Of a stretch of DNA of 64,000 bases, positions 49,801-61,788 are shown in pieces. Under the pieces are notes generated by a model. The model saw only the letters and a program-made list of their open reading frames with translations, ran no database searches and was not told the origin of the DNA. Every line of letters starts with the position of its first letter. The stretch's first letter is position 1. The position numbers and the translations under genes are program-made. The stretch lies in the NCBI GenBank assembly GCA_030248295.1, contig JASANH010000517.1, forward strand, positions 248,001-312,000. Reading direction: 5' to 3'. Source of the DNA: Mesodorylaimus sp. YZB2_4 (Eukaryota > Nematoda > Enoplea > Dorylaimida > Dorylaimidae).

Positions 49801-52800
49801 GTGATTTGGAGATTTCGTCGAATAGGAAAGAAGTCGTGGCGAAACTGTTCCGAAGTTTGACATTATGGAATTTGAGTACATCTTTATTGGATCTGCAACT
49901 GTTGTTAAAACAAGCCGCGGCCACGCCCACTTCTAATGCTGTAAGTTGGAAATAATCGAATTGGTGGGACGGAGGTCTGTGCTTTTCTGGGGTAATGATG
50001 ATGGGATAGATGGTTGAAAGGAATGGTTCGGTGATGTTCTAAGGGGCACTTTTGGGGGTTTTAAGGCGTTATTTTTGTTTCAGGAAGCGCAGCTGGTCGA
50101 TACGATTGGAAAAGCGACAATGGACGTATTTCAAGGCGATAATGGTGTCCAGGCGTCAGCTCCTGTGTCACCCAAGAAAGGGTTGTTGCAACAGCAGCAG
50201 CAGCAACAGTCTTTGTTGAAGTGAGTCGATTGTGTCTCCCCTTCATTGGGTTGTTGATAGATTTGTTCGACACTCATTATTTGGCTCATCCTTTCGTAGT
50301 TAATGATATGGTAGTGATGGTCGGTTTGTATGCCTAGTTTGGGAAATCATCACTTACGAGCAGCTAGGAGAAATAACTTACACCAGGCAATTCATAGGCA
50401 ATGCTGACTGAAAACTGACTTGGGTGATCAGACGGTTGTGGCCAGAAATCGATGATCGAATTATCGATTGGACGATCTAAATGGAAGAGAAATAAGCTTT
50501 GATTGTTTTCCGAAGATGCGTGTCTTAATTTATCTGATCTGAACCGAAAAGATTAAATGAGTCATCCGAGATAACTTACTATTTTGCTTCTGATTCTAGG
50601 CTAAGCGATTTAACCAACGCGTGGTTGGTCGCCCCTTTGGTCGAACGACTGACAGCAAACGTGCAAGGTCGAGTATTGAGAGCTGCAGCCACGGTATTGG
50701 AAGCTGGTCAGTTTTCGAGAAAGGAGAAACCTAATTTCCAGCAAGGGTGAGAACTGTTCAAGTTTCTACATTGGAAGTGTTGACTTGCTGTTTTGTAGGT
50801 CATCGCTTCTTGGCCAGCAACCTTTTCTGCTGTTGGTCTTGACATGCCTTCGTGGACAGGACGAGCAAAGAGAGGGCCTATTGAACTCGCTCCTAAAACA
50901 ATTGCAGGAGTACGTGACGAGGATAAAAGAGGTAGGTGACTTGGGCGGCGGGAAAAGAGAAGCTCGTAGAAGCTGAATTTGGGTTGTCGTGTAACCCTTT
51001 AAAGATTTTGTTTAAAAAAGCTTGTAAGACGCATACACAAAATTTCTAAGCTTTGAAAAGCGGGCTTGTTTATATGAGTCATTGTTTGGCTTGCTTGATG
51101 GAATAGTGGGGACCAAGTTATCGGCTGGCCAAGACAAGTCATGGGTTTAGAAGAGTGCCATTTGAATCAATCGATTGCTATAGGTATTTAGTGATACTTA
51201 ATTACTGATAGCGTGATTCTGATATCTCAAGATCATTTTTGGTAGTTTAGGGCGATATTGGCTCACTGATTTCGAGCAAATCTATGTACAGGAATAAATA
51301 CAGTAGTATCTTGAATGTATTACTCCACGTTTGGGGGGATCTCTTAAGATACCCGTCCTATGGTCTTATGGCGCTTTGTTTTTGCTCTAAAAGTCATTTG
51401 CGAACTGCTGTGTGGACAGGAGGATCATTATATGAGCGGTGAATAAACTGATTGTTTTAGGATCAATTGCAATTGTGCAATCGAAGCGTCGTTGCTGAAT
51501 TCACTGAAGCCTTGCAACTACGACTCAGTTTGGTAGGTAGAATGGGTGTTTGCTACTCGTGTTTAGGATAGTGGGGTGAAAGTTGGTGATGTCGATGTTC
51601 GTTGACGGTTCTGATCCGTCATCAAGCACTGGTCTTGTGTGCGCTTCCAAAAGAGTATATGGACTGGACGGGAGATTTGGTAATTTTAAGTGTCCTTGTT
51701 CCAGGTTGGAGGAATGTTTGAGACTATTTTCCGAAGTCCCATGTTGGAAAGTTGGGCGCTGCTATTGCTCCAATTGATGATGTATGGCGTGGTGTCGGTG
51801 GAAAATGACAGGTACGTCAATTGGATGGAAGGGAGCTCGGGGTGTGTTCGTGGTTGCTAAAGGTTGTTGATGGAATCGGCCATTGTGGATAGAGAAACCT
51901 AATTTGTGTACACAGTTGCCTTTTATCGATCGATTTTTAGTGATCAGAAGTTTGAGCATTCAAAAATCCGAATTGGATTATAAAAATTGTCTTCCTTTTC
52001 AGTCGTCTATTCTACGCTTGTTTGGACATGTTGACTATCTTATTGCATTCTTGCTTGGTCGTGGATTTGGTCGGTGGTGCTGACCGAAGTATGGAAGAAG
52101 GACGGAAAATGTATAGCAATGTTATTAGGAAAGCCAGGGTGAGTAGTACTGATTGTCTGACTCGAGTGAACTGAAGTCTGAGAAATATAACGTGGGTTTA
52201 TCGGGCCTGCGTTGGGGTTTTTAGTTCACTTCGCTCTGGATCCCAGTCCCCTCGACGATGGAAAATTTAGTGGGCTGATTCTCCTGCTTCTCATTTAGAG
52301 TTGAATGTGATCTCGCAGGATATTTTGGGACACTCTTAGAATGGCTGACTTGACAGTGATTATGTTGCCTCCGAAACTGCCAAGTGGAAAAAGGGAAGCT
52401 TGAAATTAGCTGCGAGGCACTCTATGTCTGACATACAGTACAACCGGGATTTTCGCTGATTTTGGAAAAAGATTCTGATCAAAATCGATTTTAGAGAAAT
52501 TTTTGTTTTCTTGAACTAGTGCTACTGGTGAGGAATGTGGTTCATGTTCTGGTGGTCGCGAGGGCAGTCACACAGGTGATCCGTGAGGTGACATCTGAGT
52601 GACACCTTAGCGAATTCCTCCCAAGATATTCTCATGTGCTGTTTTTGTCATGTACGAGCAAAGGGGACGGATGGGGCCTTCCCTTGGGCTGGGCTTGGCC
52701 GGCTAAAAAGTCATGAGGCGTTCTTCCAATCCTATGATTATGGGTTCAGACTAAACGAGTGGATCTTGGTGAGCATGATGTGCCATTATCACAAGTATAT

Positions 52801-55800
52801 TGTAAAAAATAGTAAATCTTTGCTTTCGTAAAGAATTTTAAATAAAAATATGGCGTGATATTCCCTCCTCAGCTCAGTGTGCCTAATTTGCCCAAAGCAT
52901 GTGTTTTGTGCCAAATGAGTAACAGGGATAATTTTTAGAAAGAAATTATTGAACGACGGCTGCCGATCATACGATGCGTTGATCAGCTGATGCCTATTCA
53001 TCGTCAAATGCACGAAGTGATTGCTTGCGAGCCATATGGATCGCAACCGTCAAAAAATGTCAAGGGACCACCGCCTGGCCCCGCCTCCTCTGCTTTAGAT
53101 GGGAGCGTGAGAAAGGTGAGTGCTTTGTGGCGATGGGGGCGCATGAAATGTGTTGGTGAGGAGGTTGGCTGGGGTATGCACACAACACAGAATCTTGGAG
53201 GTGCAATGGCGCAAAACCGTTTGTCTAATCGAGGGTGCTAGGGACAACTGTGTTCATAGATGGCGTGGGAATGATCTTCAGTGTTCGATGGACAGAAGGG
53301 GTATTGGACAAGCAGAAATAAACATTTTAAAATCTAATAAAGTTAGAAAAGCAACATATTCTTTCTCTACTGTACCCTTGTAGCACTAAAGTTCGTGCAT
53401 ATATATTGCTTACCAGCCCGCTCACACTCGCATGTTTCTTGTTTCATTGTGTTGTGATAGGAACTGGTTTGACCAAGGTTTGACACTGGCCTTCCATATA
53501 CACATTGGGTGCTTGAGGGAATAATTGGGACGCGATTGAGACGCACTGGCTTGGTTATAGGGATTGCAAGTGTCGGGCAAAGAGAAAGTGAACCCGTGGG
53601 ATATAATCGAAGGGTATCGAGGAGATAATGGACTGAAATGGTCGTGGTTCCAAGCAGTCAAATTGGATCATCAGCCGGACACGTTGTTGCATTATGTGAA
53701 TCGTTTATTGCCTCATGATCATTATCACCAGTGCGATCGACGACCATTGCCAGGAGAGAGTCGATCGGATCCGTATTTGGAGCCGTTGAAAGTAAGCTGA
53801 AGTTTGTGAGGATGTGGACCAGAGTGGGATGGAGGTGCTATGAAATCGGCTGTCATTCGGAGTGGGGTCACCTTATTTTGAGCATACGGAGAGGCGGATG
53901 GAGAAGCGAGGGTAGGGTGTACATATTAGCGGAGTGTTATACTACTGGGCTGGAGACACGCGTGGACTAACAGTCCTTCACGAAAAAATCTACTTGGATT
54001 GCAGGTGCGCTATGATGAATCCTTGCGAGCGGCTATGGAGGCAGAAAAAGGTGTTAAAAAGGAAGTGAATGAACCTCAGCCGCCTGTTACGTCGATGATG
54101 CCACCAACGTCCAGCAGCCTGATTGGAATGCAGGGCGTAATGGGAGCGCCATCTGGACCGATGCCCATGGCTGGGCCAGCTGATATTATGGACCAGTTAT
54201 CGCCTCGAACAAAACGAAAGAGATCTATCCAGCCGAGCAGAGGGAGGAAGGTGAGCCGAGGTGGATTGGCGCCAATCGTGCAGGTGGGTGCTGAACAAGG
54301 TCCAGTGTAGACGTGGAGAGTGATAAGAGCCGACTCGACTGCCCCGTTTTAGGGAGGGAAATAAAAGCAAACAGGCCTGCGGGGAAAAGAGTTATGGTTA
54401 GAGGTTATTGGATGAAAACCAAAAACAGTGAATGAGCGTTAGAATTATAGGAAACTGTGTTGCAGTGAGCTTGCTGTAAGAGTGTAGTTTTGAGCTGATC
54501 GTGAGTATGAACAGTTAATAACGCAGAACTCGATTCGCAAGGCAGGCTCTTAAAAAAAGCCGGTGTTATGCTACAAATAAGCGAGATACAGTAATTTTTG
54601 AGCTATTTTTGATGTCACTTCTTTCCTTTTAGTATAGTCCAAGTTTGACTCGACCCATGACCCCGTACGGAATGCCAGGTCAACCTGGTCCCCCTCAACC
54701 ACCGCCGTCGATGATGGGGTATCCAACGAATACAGCACCGAATATGTTACCCCAGCAGCCCCCTGGACCAGGGGCAACGTACGGCAACGTCCCACCGGGT
54801 GGTGCTTGGCAATCGAACGTTGGACAGCCGCCGCAGCAACTTCAAACTCAACCACGAGCACCGCTTGGTATGTCAGCGTTCCCGCAAAGAGCACCATCGT
54901 CGGCGGGTCCGAGTGGCGCCAGTGGATCGATGTCGGGTATTGGCAAGCAAGCTATTGCGCAGATGATCAATCAGCGTAGTATGGGTGTGCACAATGTGAA
55001 TATGGGCGGTGTGGGAGTACCGCAAGGCGGACCGAATATGGCTCCAGGTGGAATGCACGGTGGTGCTGGCATTGGCCCGGCAGTGCAGCAGCAGCAGCAA
55101 CATCAGTTCGCCAATCAACAGCATATGAATCCCCCGAATGAGCCGCCCTATGGACAGTCAGTACAGCAAGTACAAATACAAATGGAGGTATGAAATAGTG
55201 CTCGCAGTGGTGCGTCCTCGAAATAGGTTGAGTGCCTGCTCTTTCAGCAACACCGAAACCAACTGATTCAAGAAGGCATGGCCGATCAGATGACGCGTCC
55301 ACCAGTACCACATCGGCCTGGTATGCAGCCGTCGGGTGGACCTGGATTCGTGAATCAGCAACAGTCGATGCATATGATGCAACAGCAGCAGCAAATGTAT
55401 CAGCAGAATGTACAACAGCAACAGGCACCACAACAGCCGATGCAACCGAGTATGTTGAGGTCAGGTCATGGCCAGATTGGATTTAAGATGACTTGAATTA
55501 TAGGGCCACCACCAGCCTACGCCAGCCACGTTGGAATGGGTGGTGGACAAGGTCAGAGGATGCCCAGTCAACAAGTGCACCAGCAGGCGGTACAACAACA
55601 ACAGCCGAGACCACCAGGGCCTGGATTCATGTATCATCAGCAGCAAGGTGGAAGCGATTATAATCAGGCTACGACGGCCACTCCACCACAGTCGACTTTC
55701 TATAGTCAACAACCGACTCAACCGCAGGCGGCCATGTTGCAGCAACAGCAGCAGAATAGAATGCAACAACAGGAAAGAATGGCTCAAGCGGCAAGGTGAG

Positions 55801-56498
55801 AGTGGAACTGGGTGCTGAGAGGGAGCCAGGAAGAGAGGCTATCAGATGCCTCGATGACACTAAGATCAGATTTCTTTGGGTTATAATCACGCCTGAAGCT
55901 ATGGTTTTGGTCGCATCTGACCACCCAAGCATTATCAATCAGTTGATTTCGGTGGTGCTAAAAGAGCAGGAACTCGACCATCTCGAGCATACGCAAGAGA
56001 GGAACATATGGCACATGTGCATGGTAGCATGCGGTTCATTGCGTTTGAACAAGGGAGGAAAACTTTAGATTTCCAGCTTTCCTATGAAAAATCGATCCTT
56101 TTTCAGATACGGTAACCAGCTTCAACAGAATCAAGCATTCGCCATGCAACAACAACAGCAGCAACAACATCAGCAGCAACAACATCAGCAGCAAGTTCAG
56201 CAGCAGCGGTCGGGCCCTATGCGTCAAATGGCTCCGTATATGATGCAGCAGCAACAGCCAGGCCAGCCCAGCCATCAGCAGCAAATGAATGATCAAATGG
56301 CTTTCTCGCAGCAGCAGCAACAACAGCAGCAACAGCAAATGTACCAGCAGCAAATGCAGAGACAGTGAGTTTCGTGGAGATTACCTGCTTGATCATTTTG
56401 AGCATTCATAATGGTTACATTGCCATTTTTATTATAGGATGCCTCAATATGGAGGAATGCCGCCTGGCGATGGATCGCAAGGACCCATGTATTACTAG
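34871..56498 (+). CDS. MED12: Mediator complex subunit 12
   Basis: Scaffold of the Mediator kinase module, in the nucleus; its N-terminus activates CDK8-cyclin C. Exons: 34871-34966, 35142-35261, 35940-36041, 36323-36569, 38522-38697, 38759-38872, 39529-39647, 39952-40075, 40566-40703, 40799-40898, 41830-41963, 42032-42154, 42304-42391, 42445-42650, 43052-43154, 43781-44016, 44071-44163, 44443-44567, 44711-44894, 45262-45425, 45878-46117, 46664-46777, 47056-47206, 47743-47881, 47933-48016, 48098-48226, 48806-48914, 49086-49254, 49746-49940, 50084-50220, 50600-50746, 50799-50931, 51461-51532, 51705-51811, 52003-52138, 52939-53115, 53561-53791, 54005-54250, 54633-55187, 55248-55464, 55504-55795, 56107-56364, 56438-56498. 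All phases agree: 2296 codons plus stop. Landmarks are [16 protein letters not shown] (N-terminus), [20 protein letters not shown] (LCEWAV domain, near residue 500), [38 protein letters not shown] (PQL region, near 1690) and a Gly/Pro then Gln-rich tail from about 1837. The exon 1 (GTTCGT) and exon 40 (GTCATG) donors are weak. Confidence 0.95.
36817..38102. mobile_element. Mariner transposon, 1286 bp, in MED12 intron 4
   Basis: TA duplications at 36815-36816 and 38103-38104. Inverted ends: left CGAGGGGCGTGCAATAAGTT, right (reverse strand) CGGAGGACGTTCAATAAGTT, both continuing CTGAGAATC. The size is typical of full-length mariners. It encodes a minus-strand transposase that is no longer functional. 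Confidence 0.92.
36945..37935 (-). pseudogene. Mariner transposase pseudogene
   Basis: Starts at 37935 ([15 protein letters not shown]) and ends at 36945, about 330 codons, the mariner norm. The frame is hit by a TAG in the helix-turn-helix region (TVAR-stop, near 37.8 kb) and a one-base frame change near 37.66 kb; from 37658 a 237-codon frame is open. The catalytic core shows [10 protein letters not shown] (first Asp) and [16 protein letters not shown] (third Asp), but the second Asp is Ala in [10 protein letters not shown], so even a repaired frame would lack the catalytic triad. Confidence 0.92.
39016..39080. repeat. Clustered ATCGGCCGAT palindromes in MED12 intron 6
   Basis: ATATCGGCCGATAT and TTATCGGCCGATACCGAT stand 20 bases apart, with further TTATCGG units beside them. 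This resembles the iterated ends of some hAT elements, but no matching second end was identified. Confidence 0.5.
41130..41400 (-). repeat. SINE S2 in MED12 intron 10
   Basis: Inverted copy of the S2 repeat: TTTGCTTGGCAGAGCTGG, CGCCTGGCGGTGGGTGACTC, GGTCGATAAACTAGGAG. The reverse strand has a B-box-like CCCGGATTCGAGAGCC. Confidence 0.65.
49317..49605. mobile_element. Tc1/mariner-type MITE in MED12 intron 28
   Basis: A 289-bp foldback: left arm AAGACGAAATGCACTCTAG, right arm (reverse strand) AAGACGAGGTGCACTCTAG, with pairing over about 75 bases, and a second inner inverted pair AGGGTAGCCAAAATTCTGGA. TA flanks both ends (49315-49316, 49606-49607). Confidence 0.8.
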
Positions 56499-56845
56499 TA
56501 TGTTATAAAGTTAGGTTTATTTTTGTTCCCCATTGAATGATGTGGACCCAGTAGGCAAGAAGTTTGTGTTCAAGTGTTTGAGTTTATGATTATTTTTTGG
56601 GCTTAGGGGACTTGTTCTATGTGTTTGAGTGATGTGGTGCGTTTTTTGTGATTATATAACGATTGTATGTTCATATAATTATTTGGTTTTGTAACCTGAT
56701 TTTGTGTACTGTATATTTATGGAATGGAAAGGTACAATATTTTATTAAGAATGTTTAAAGAAATTTGCACTAATTTGTGATTCAAATAATTTGTGGGGTG
56801 TAGACAAGTTTACTTTACCTGTACACAAACATACAGAACTAAAGT

Positions 56846-56851
56846 AATAAA
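56846..56851 (+). terminator. Candidate polyadenylation signal of MED12
   Basis: AATAAA about 350 bases after the stop codon, the first perfect hexamer downstream on the plus strand that I noticed. Confidence 0.4.
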
Positions 56852-57664
56852 GTACCTAACGCGGAACTCTGAAAGTTCAAAACAGGCGACAACGCCTAGC
56901 CAACTGCCCCATATATCAATGAGTCAAGCCCCTTTGCCTCTTCAAGCTTGGACTATTCTGGACCTCAGAACCTAAAATGGATTTACTATCAGTCGCCGAC
57001 ACTTCATTCGACGCAATCAATGTTGCCTGCACGCCTCCGATGGGACTCTTATCGAGGTGTGGAGTCGAATCGGGGGGGGGGGGGGGTCAGGATTCTTCGG
57101 GTTGCGGGCCATCCATAAAGGTCGACCGCAGCCCAGGGGGAGGAGCGGATTAGCAAAAAGTTGGCAGGTGCGGTCGGGGGAGGTGGAGGGGTAGCGGCCA
57201 ATGGTCGACCGCAGCAAAATTTAAATTTTTGATGACAGAAAAACATCTTTTATCTTCACCAGTAGTGCGCTCTAAAACCTTCAAAACTTTTTGTCTTCTC
57301 TTCTCCTTGGTCGTTCATTCTCGATAATGCAATTTCGGGTTCATCAGTACTCTTATTCCCAACTGGAATGGCATCTGATCCGGAAGGGAAAAGTTCGGAG
57401 GCGATGGCTAAGCTGATTTAGGCGTTGATCCGCCTTGCTGGCCGGCAACCCTGACTGGAGGCCGAGGTTCTATTCCGACGGAGGACGGCAGTTTAGGAGC
57501 TCGTCGCTGGCTTTAAACACCTGGCTCTGGGCGACACCCCTGCTACTGTCAAATAAATGGCGGACGCCCACCCAGTTTCCAATTGTGTACGCGTACACAA
57601 TTGGAAACTGTCCTCGAACACCAGCCGGTAAGGTCCCTAAGCTAACGATAAGCCTAAGCCCCTT

Positions 57665-58320
57665 CTCACCCAGTATGCCCTCGTGTGGAGGTGCTCCCAG
57701 TGAAGACACATGGAACCTGCCATGAGAGCTGGTCATCTCCAGGGATAGGTCGGGATCACCTTTTTCCACGATCGGGCATCAGGGCAAGCCCGATCGGGAT
57801 CGGGATTTTATGTTTAAAGTCGTAAATTGTTTGCACACTCGAAAGAGATGAGTCCATTTTCCTCACTAAAGCACACACTTCAGTCATCTGGGTTTTTTAA
57901 AATCTTTTCATCAGGTCGAGTTTCAGTTATTATAAATAAGCTGGAATTGATGAGTACATTCGCAGTTTCGATACGCGTTCATCCAGGTCAGCCTAGGCTA
58001 AGTAAAATCAGTGTTGCTATCATTGTCGATTTGAGCCGATGTTGCTGCTGCCTCTTCATCGCTACTGCTTCATCGCAGATCTGATGGATCAGAGTGTACC
58101 TGCCATGCTTATGCATGTCATAATTATTAGCAGAATCCCAGTGCCTCAATGTCAGGATCACGATCGGGATCGGGATCCCAACCTATCGCTAGTCACCTCA
58201 CAGCCTCGCTTATCATGACTGCTGGCCAGCTACAGAAACAGGCAAAACGGATTGGAAGTCCAATGGAGAACTTGGCCGGCGCGGCCCACCCCACAAAATT
58301 TTTTAAAAAATATGGGGAAT
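57665..58320 (+). repeat. SINE S1 3' part, split by a hAT-like MITE
   Basis: Left piece 57665-57739 (TATGCCCTCGTGTGGAGGTG, GAGAGCTGGTCATCTC) and right piece 58192-58320 (GTCACCTCACAGCCTCGCTT to ACAAAATTTTTTAAAAAAT) are contiguous in the copy at 33360-33567. Confidence 0.75.
57740..58191. mobile_element. hAT-like MITE inserted in a SINE, 452 bp
   Basis: Ends CAGGGATAGGTCGGGATC (left) and TAGCGATAGGTTGGGATC (right, reverse strand). Flanking 8-bp copies GTCATCTC (57732-57739) and GTCACCTC (58192-58199) differ at one base. GATCGGGATCGGGAT iterations lie near both ends, the same design as the element at 24836-25976 with a different unit. Confidence 0.75.
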
Positions 58321-59534
58321 TTGTGGAGGCTTTTACAAAATAAAAATCAGTTCCATAAATCAAAAAAACAGATGCGTCTTTGAAGGAGAAGGCACCTTGT
58401 CAAGCTCAAGAAAGCATAATATAACACATTTCACAAAACTGCGTTTGAGAGAGGGGTATGGCCATTTTCGCCCACTTTCGGGGTGGGGGCTCGCGAGAAG
58501 TGGTCGGCATGCGGTCAGGGGGGAGGGGGGTCAAAGAATCGAGATTTTGTGTGGTCGACCTTTATGAATGGCCCCTTGAGTGGCTGCGCTGGACTTTCCA
58601 AACATTTTTTCCAAGCAGGAAACCAGAAAATGCTTTGTAACAGCACTACTAAAGCGCCGACTTCCGAGTTCTACTCACCATTTACTTATTAGGCATCCGA
58701 CCCCAAACCCGAACATACAAGTGCTTATATAGCGATCTCATTCGCATCATGACTCAAAAACAAATGTCGCGGCACATTTAACCAATAACATATAAATTCT
58801 AAGCAGTCACTGAAAACATTTCATAACCAGACGATACGAAAGTAATATGCAATGCAAAATCCTAGTGAATGAAATGCTAAACGAAGGCTACTAGACCTGT
58901 GTCATGGAACCTACAGTACTTTGCCACCGATTTTAAAATAGCGTGCCCCAAATGCCAAACAAAAGTACTCATAACGTTAACACTTCATAAAACCTGACAA
59001 TGAACTGTTGCGATTTCGACGCAGACTATCATCGTGTTACAGCTTATTCAGGTTTCGCCTTGTTCAGCTTGCTCAGCATAATGTTATAACCATTACTGCC
59101 ACGCGGAAGGCACACTGCCAAAAATACATTACGACGTCGCAGGCTGGGGGAGGGTGGTCACGCGTGTACTAACGGTAAGTCATTTATGCACTGGATATAT
59201 TCTGGGCAGGAATCGGGCCTTTCACAAGTTGGTTTCTTGTGAAAACCTCTCTGCGCAATAGTCACCATGCGTTATTAGAAAGTAGTGGTTGGAAAACAGT
59301 ACCAGTCAGAGCGCATCATTTCGTCGGATCAGAGGAAACATTTAAAGCTTTCTCAATTCTACAAATTTTACCATTGTTAATTTGACTGTTCGTTCGATGA
59401 CTTCACGCATAATTCTTTTTCCCATGTTTTCTTTTTCAATAAATGCGCTCCTGCTGCTTTGGGCCGCAGTAAAGTGCGACCATGCCTGGCAGGCGTAGGA
59501 GAGAATGTGGTCGGCTAAAACTCTGACATCTTAC

Positions 59535-59632
59535 GTCTATACCTACGCCTGAAATATCAACCTCATAGGTTGACGTTTCCCAGGCAGCAGGTAGTATCGA
59601 TTACTCTTTACCACTCGCCATGGCCCGCCGGC
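59535..59632 (-). repeat. Dispersed repeat, family S3 (inverted)
   Basis: AACCTCATAGGTTGACGTTT and TATCGATTACTCTTTACC are inverse to the S3 copies at 18895 and 27225. Confidence 0.55.
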
Positions 59633-60989
59633 AGAGCTACAAAAGCTTGAAATTGAACTTGAACTTGAGCGAATGATATTCGTACACATGCAAGCTACAC
59701 CAACGTGAAACATCCAGTGTATGTGCGGCCTTGTCTGAAGTCCTGAGGCAATATCCTGATTTCCGGCTCGACTTTTAAACCTCCTTGTAGTAAGTATACC
59801 CATCGTTTCTGGGGGGGGGGGGGGGAGCGTGGACTTGCACAGTCTGGTTGCCTGGTCAGCGCCCTCCACTGCGCGCCACTGACGATGAAAAGTGTTGCAA
59901 CCCATCCCAGCTCTCAGGTTCGACTGAACCGGCTTTTGTAGCCGAGCCAGAACCCAAACTGGACCAGGAGGATATTTTTACCAAACCAGGATCGAAATAA
60001 ACCCTCAGTTTTTTTGGTAGTGACCAGACAAATGTTGCAAAGCTCAACTGGTTGTTGGATTGCAGTATAGATCAAGAGACTCCCACGATAATTCCTAGTT
60101 TATGAATGTCCTCCCGAGTTCCTGTTCTCTGAAAGATAACTTTGAAGTTTAAAGCGGCGTTACTTCGAAGTCAAAAATTCCTAAAGTTCTTCAAAGATGT
60201 TCTTTGCCTTCTCAAGGCACTCGGCCTGGTCCTGGTTCGGCTCCCACACGCTGGTATTAGTTGGGTCGGTCGAAGCTGGCCCAGCTCACGATCAGACTTG
60301 TCGCGCGCACACGCTTTCGTTGCGGTCACAAAACAGTCGGTTGTGAAGTCTACAGGGTGTGGCCTAAGTTCTGCAGCTCTATGTTCAAACTGCAGCCAAG
60401 AATGTTGTGTGCATGTGTATTTGCGAATAATGAGTCTACCGTATGACCTGATTTGTCTGCTACCGAAACATCTGTAATTTCTTCCATACATCCGCTGGAA
60501 CGAGAATGGAGTCCCTTGAATTCAAGCGCGCTTTTTAAAAAAAGTTTGCATTCCCGGGGTCTCACCCCAATACAGAAGAGAAAATCAAACGAAATCTGTG
60601 CGGATTCTCGAGGAATTTCGAATGATGATCTTGGACTGGAACTCGTTAAAAAACCCGTTGGCATGGTCTGAAAGAAGAGTGAACGAGAGAGCTGGTCAAA
60701 AGATCAAAGTCGGTGTTAAAGCGGCACGATGCTGAATCATCGGCCATCTTTTTCAATCCGTTGCCGGTCATCACAGAACAGAAATTCAGTGCGCAGAATT
60801 ACCAGATCCACTCATGAACACCACCAGACACCAAATCCACACTGTCAATGTTCCAGAACACGAATGTGGATGATTTGAGCGGCCATGAAAAGATTTTATC
60901 AAACTTCGTCGGCAAATGACCCACAAAGAGTATTGCTGGAATGAAATTATGGTTTCCATGTTGAAGCCCAACGTTAATTTGATATATGC

Positions 60990-61270
60990 CGAGAAAAAAT
61001 ATCGTTTTAACCAGACTCAGTCCCCGCGCACATGGCTTTCGCGGTTCTGGCTTGAGGCCGATCAGCTTATGCCAATTTTATCGAATAGCAAAAATAACCT
61101 TCTTCTCCCCCAGAACGTAATTTAAGGATTATTTCGTTTGGAGGCGAATGTCAGTCAGAAGCCTCATCGCAGTGTCGATTACCTGAAGCTCAAACTGATC
61201 AAGGAATGAAATGATTTATCGATTGATTTGGTGCGTGCTGCTATCGACTATCGCTGGTTGTCAACCATAG
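60990..61270 (+). pseudogene. Decayed Tc1/mariner-superfamily transposase, C-terminal part
   Basis: Across several frames the translation recalls a DDE C-terminus: PDSVPAHMAF (like QDSAPAH), then PSSPPERNL, then EANVSQKPHRSVDYLK and NDLSIDLVRAAIDYRW (like the PHRSVEALKAKL ... LSIDYVRAAI region of nematode-type elements). Many stops and frame changes. Ends of the element not found; a direct repeat AAAACAGTCGGTTGTGA occurs at about 60331 and 61402. Confidence 0.6.
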
Positions 61271-61780
61271 AGGTGACAGATTCGAATGAACTTTTTTTGT
61301 TCGATTTAGAATTCAAATCTGTAACGTGAGAGTAAAATGAAGGAGGTATCTTGATCCTTCGATTTCTTGCGCACAGTCAAAGTTGTCGCAGAACTTATGC
61401 CCCAAAACAGTCGGTTGTGATGTCTAGTCGCACGGATCCCTAGCAAAGTAGGGAATAGAAAAGACCACGTTGATTCAAAACTCGCACACTTAGTCTTGAT
61501 TGAGGTAAGCAGATTAGAACCTGCGGGGGCACCCTCACGTGCACTTCTATCCGCTTTGAGTCGAGTTACGTCACAGAAGAGTGAGTACCTAATCTTTCTC
61601 CCCCACCATCGACCACGTATCATCCTTGCTGAAATTAACAAATTTCAAAATAATTTGTAACATCTCCCGAATGATATCGTAAAAACTTGTGATTTTAGAA
61701 AAGGTTAGTTTCCTCTGTTTAGTTGATGTTTTTTTTTACTTTATCTGCGATAGGTCAGAACATGTGATTCGATTGAAACT

Positions 61781-61788
61781 GTTTCAGA
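61781..61788 (+). promoter_or_regulatory. Splice acceptor directly before the TMEM184 start codon
   Basis: GTTTCAG ends one base before ATG at 61789. Either a 5' UTR intron ends here or, in a lineage with spliced leaders, this is the trans-splice site. Confidence 0.45.

Larger units (their letters stand above)
56499..60985. other. Repeat-rich spacer between MED12 and the transposase relic
   Basis: Contains G runs at 57072-57086 and 59811-59825, the split S1 SINE (57665-58320) and an inverted S3 copy (about 59535-59632). A roughly 25-base motif around AAAGGTCGACC occurs inverted at 57110-57130 and 58543-58568. The frames near 60.2-60.7 kb could not be assigned. Confidence 0.45.

Noticed and set aside
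54571-56405. Leu-, Val- and Ala-rich minus-strand frames
   Set aside because: Antisense shadows of the Gln-rich MED12 exons.
60142-60671. Overlapping frames of about 70-110 codons on both strands
   Set aside because: No recognisable motif in either strand and no splice structure; probably debris of the transposase relic that follows or of another element.
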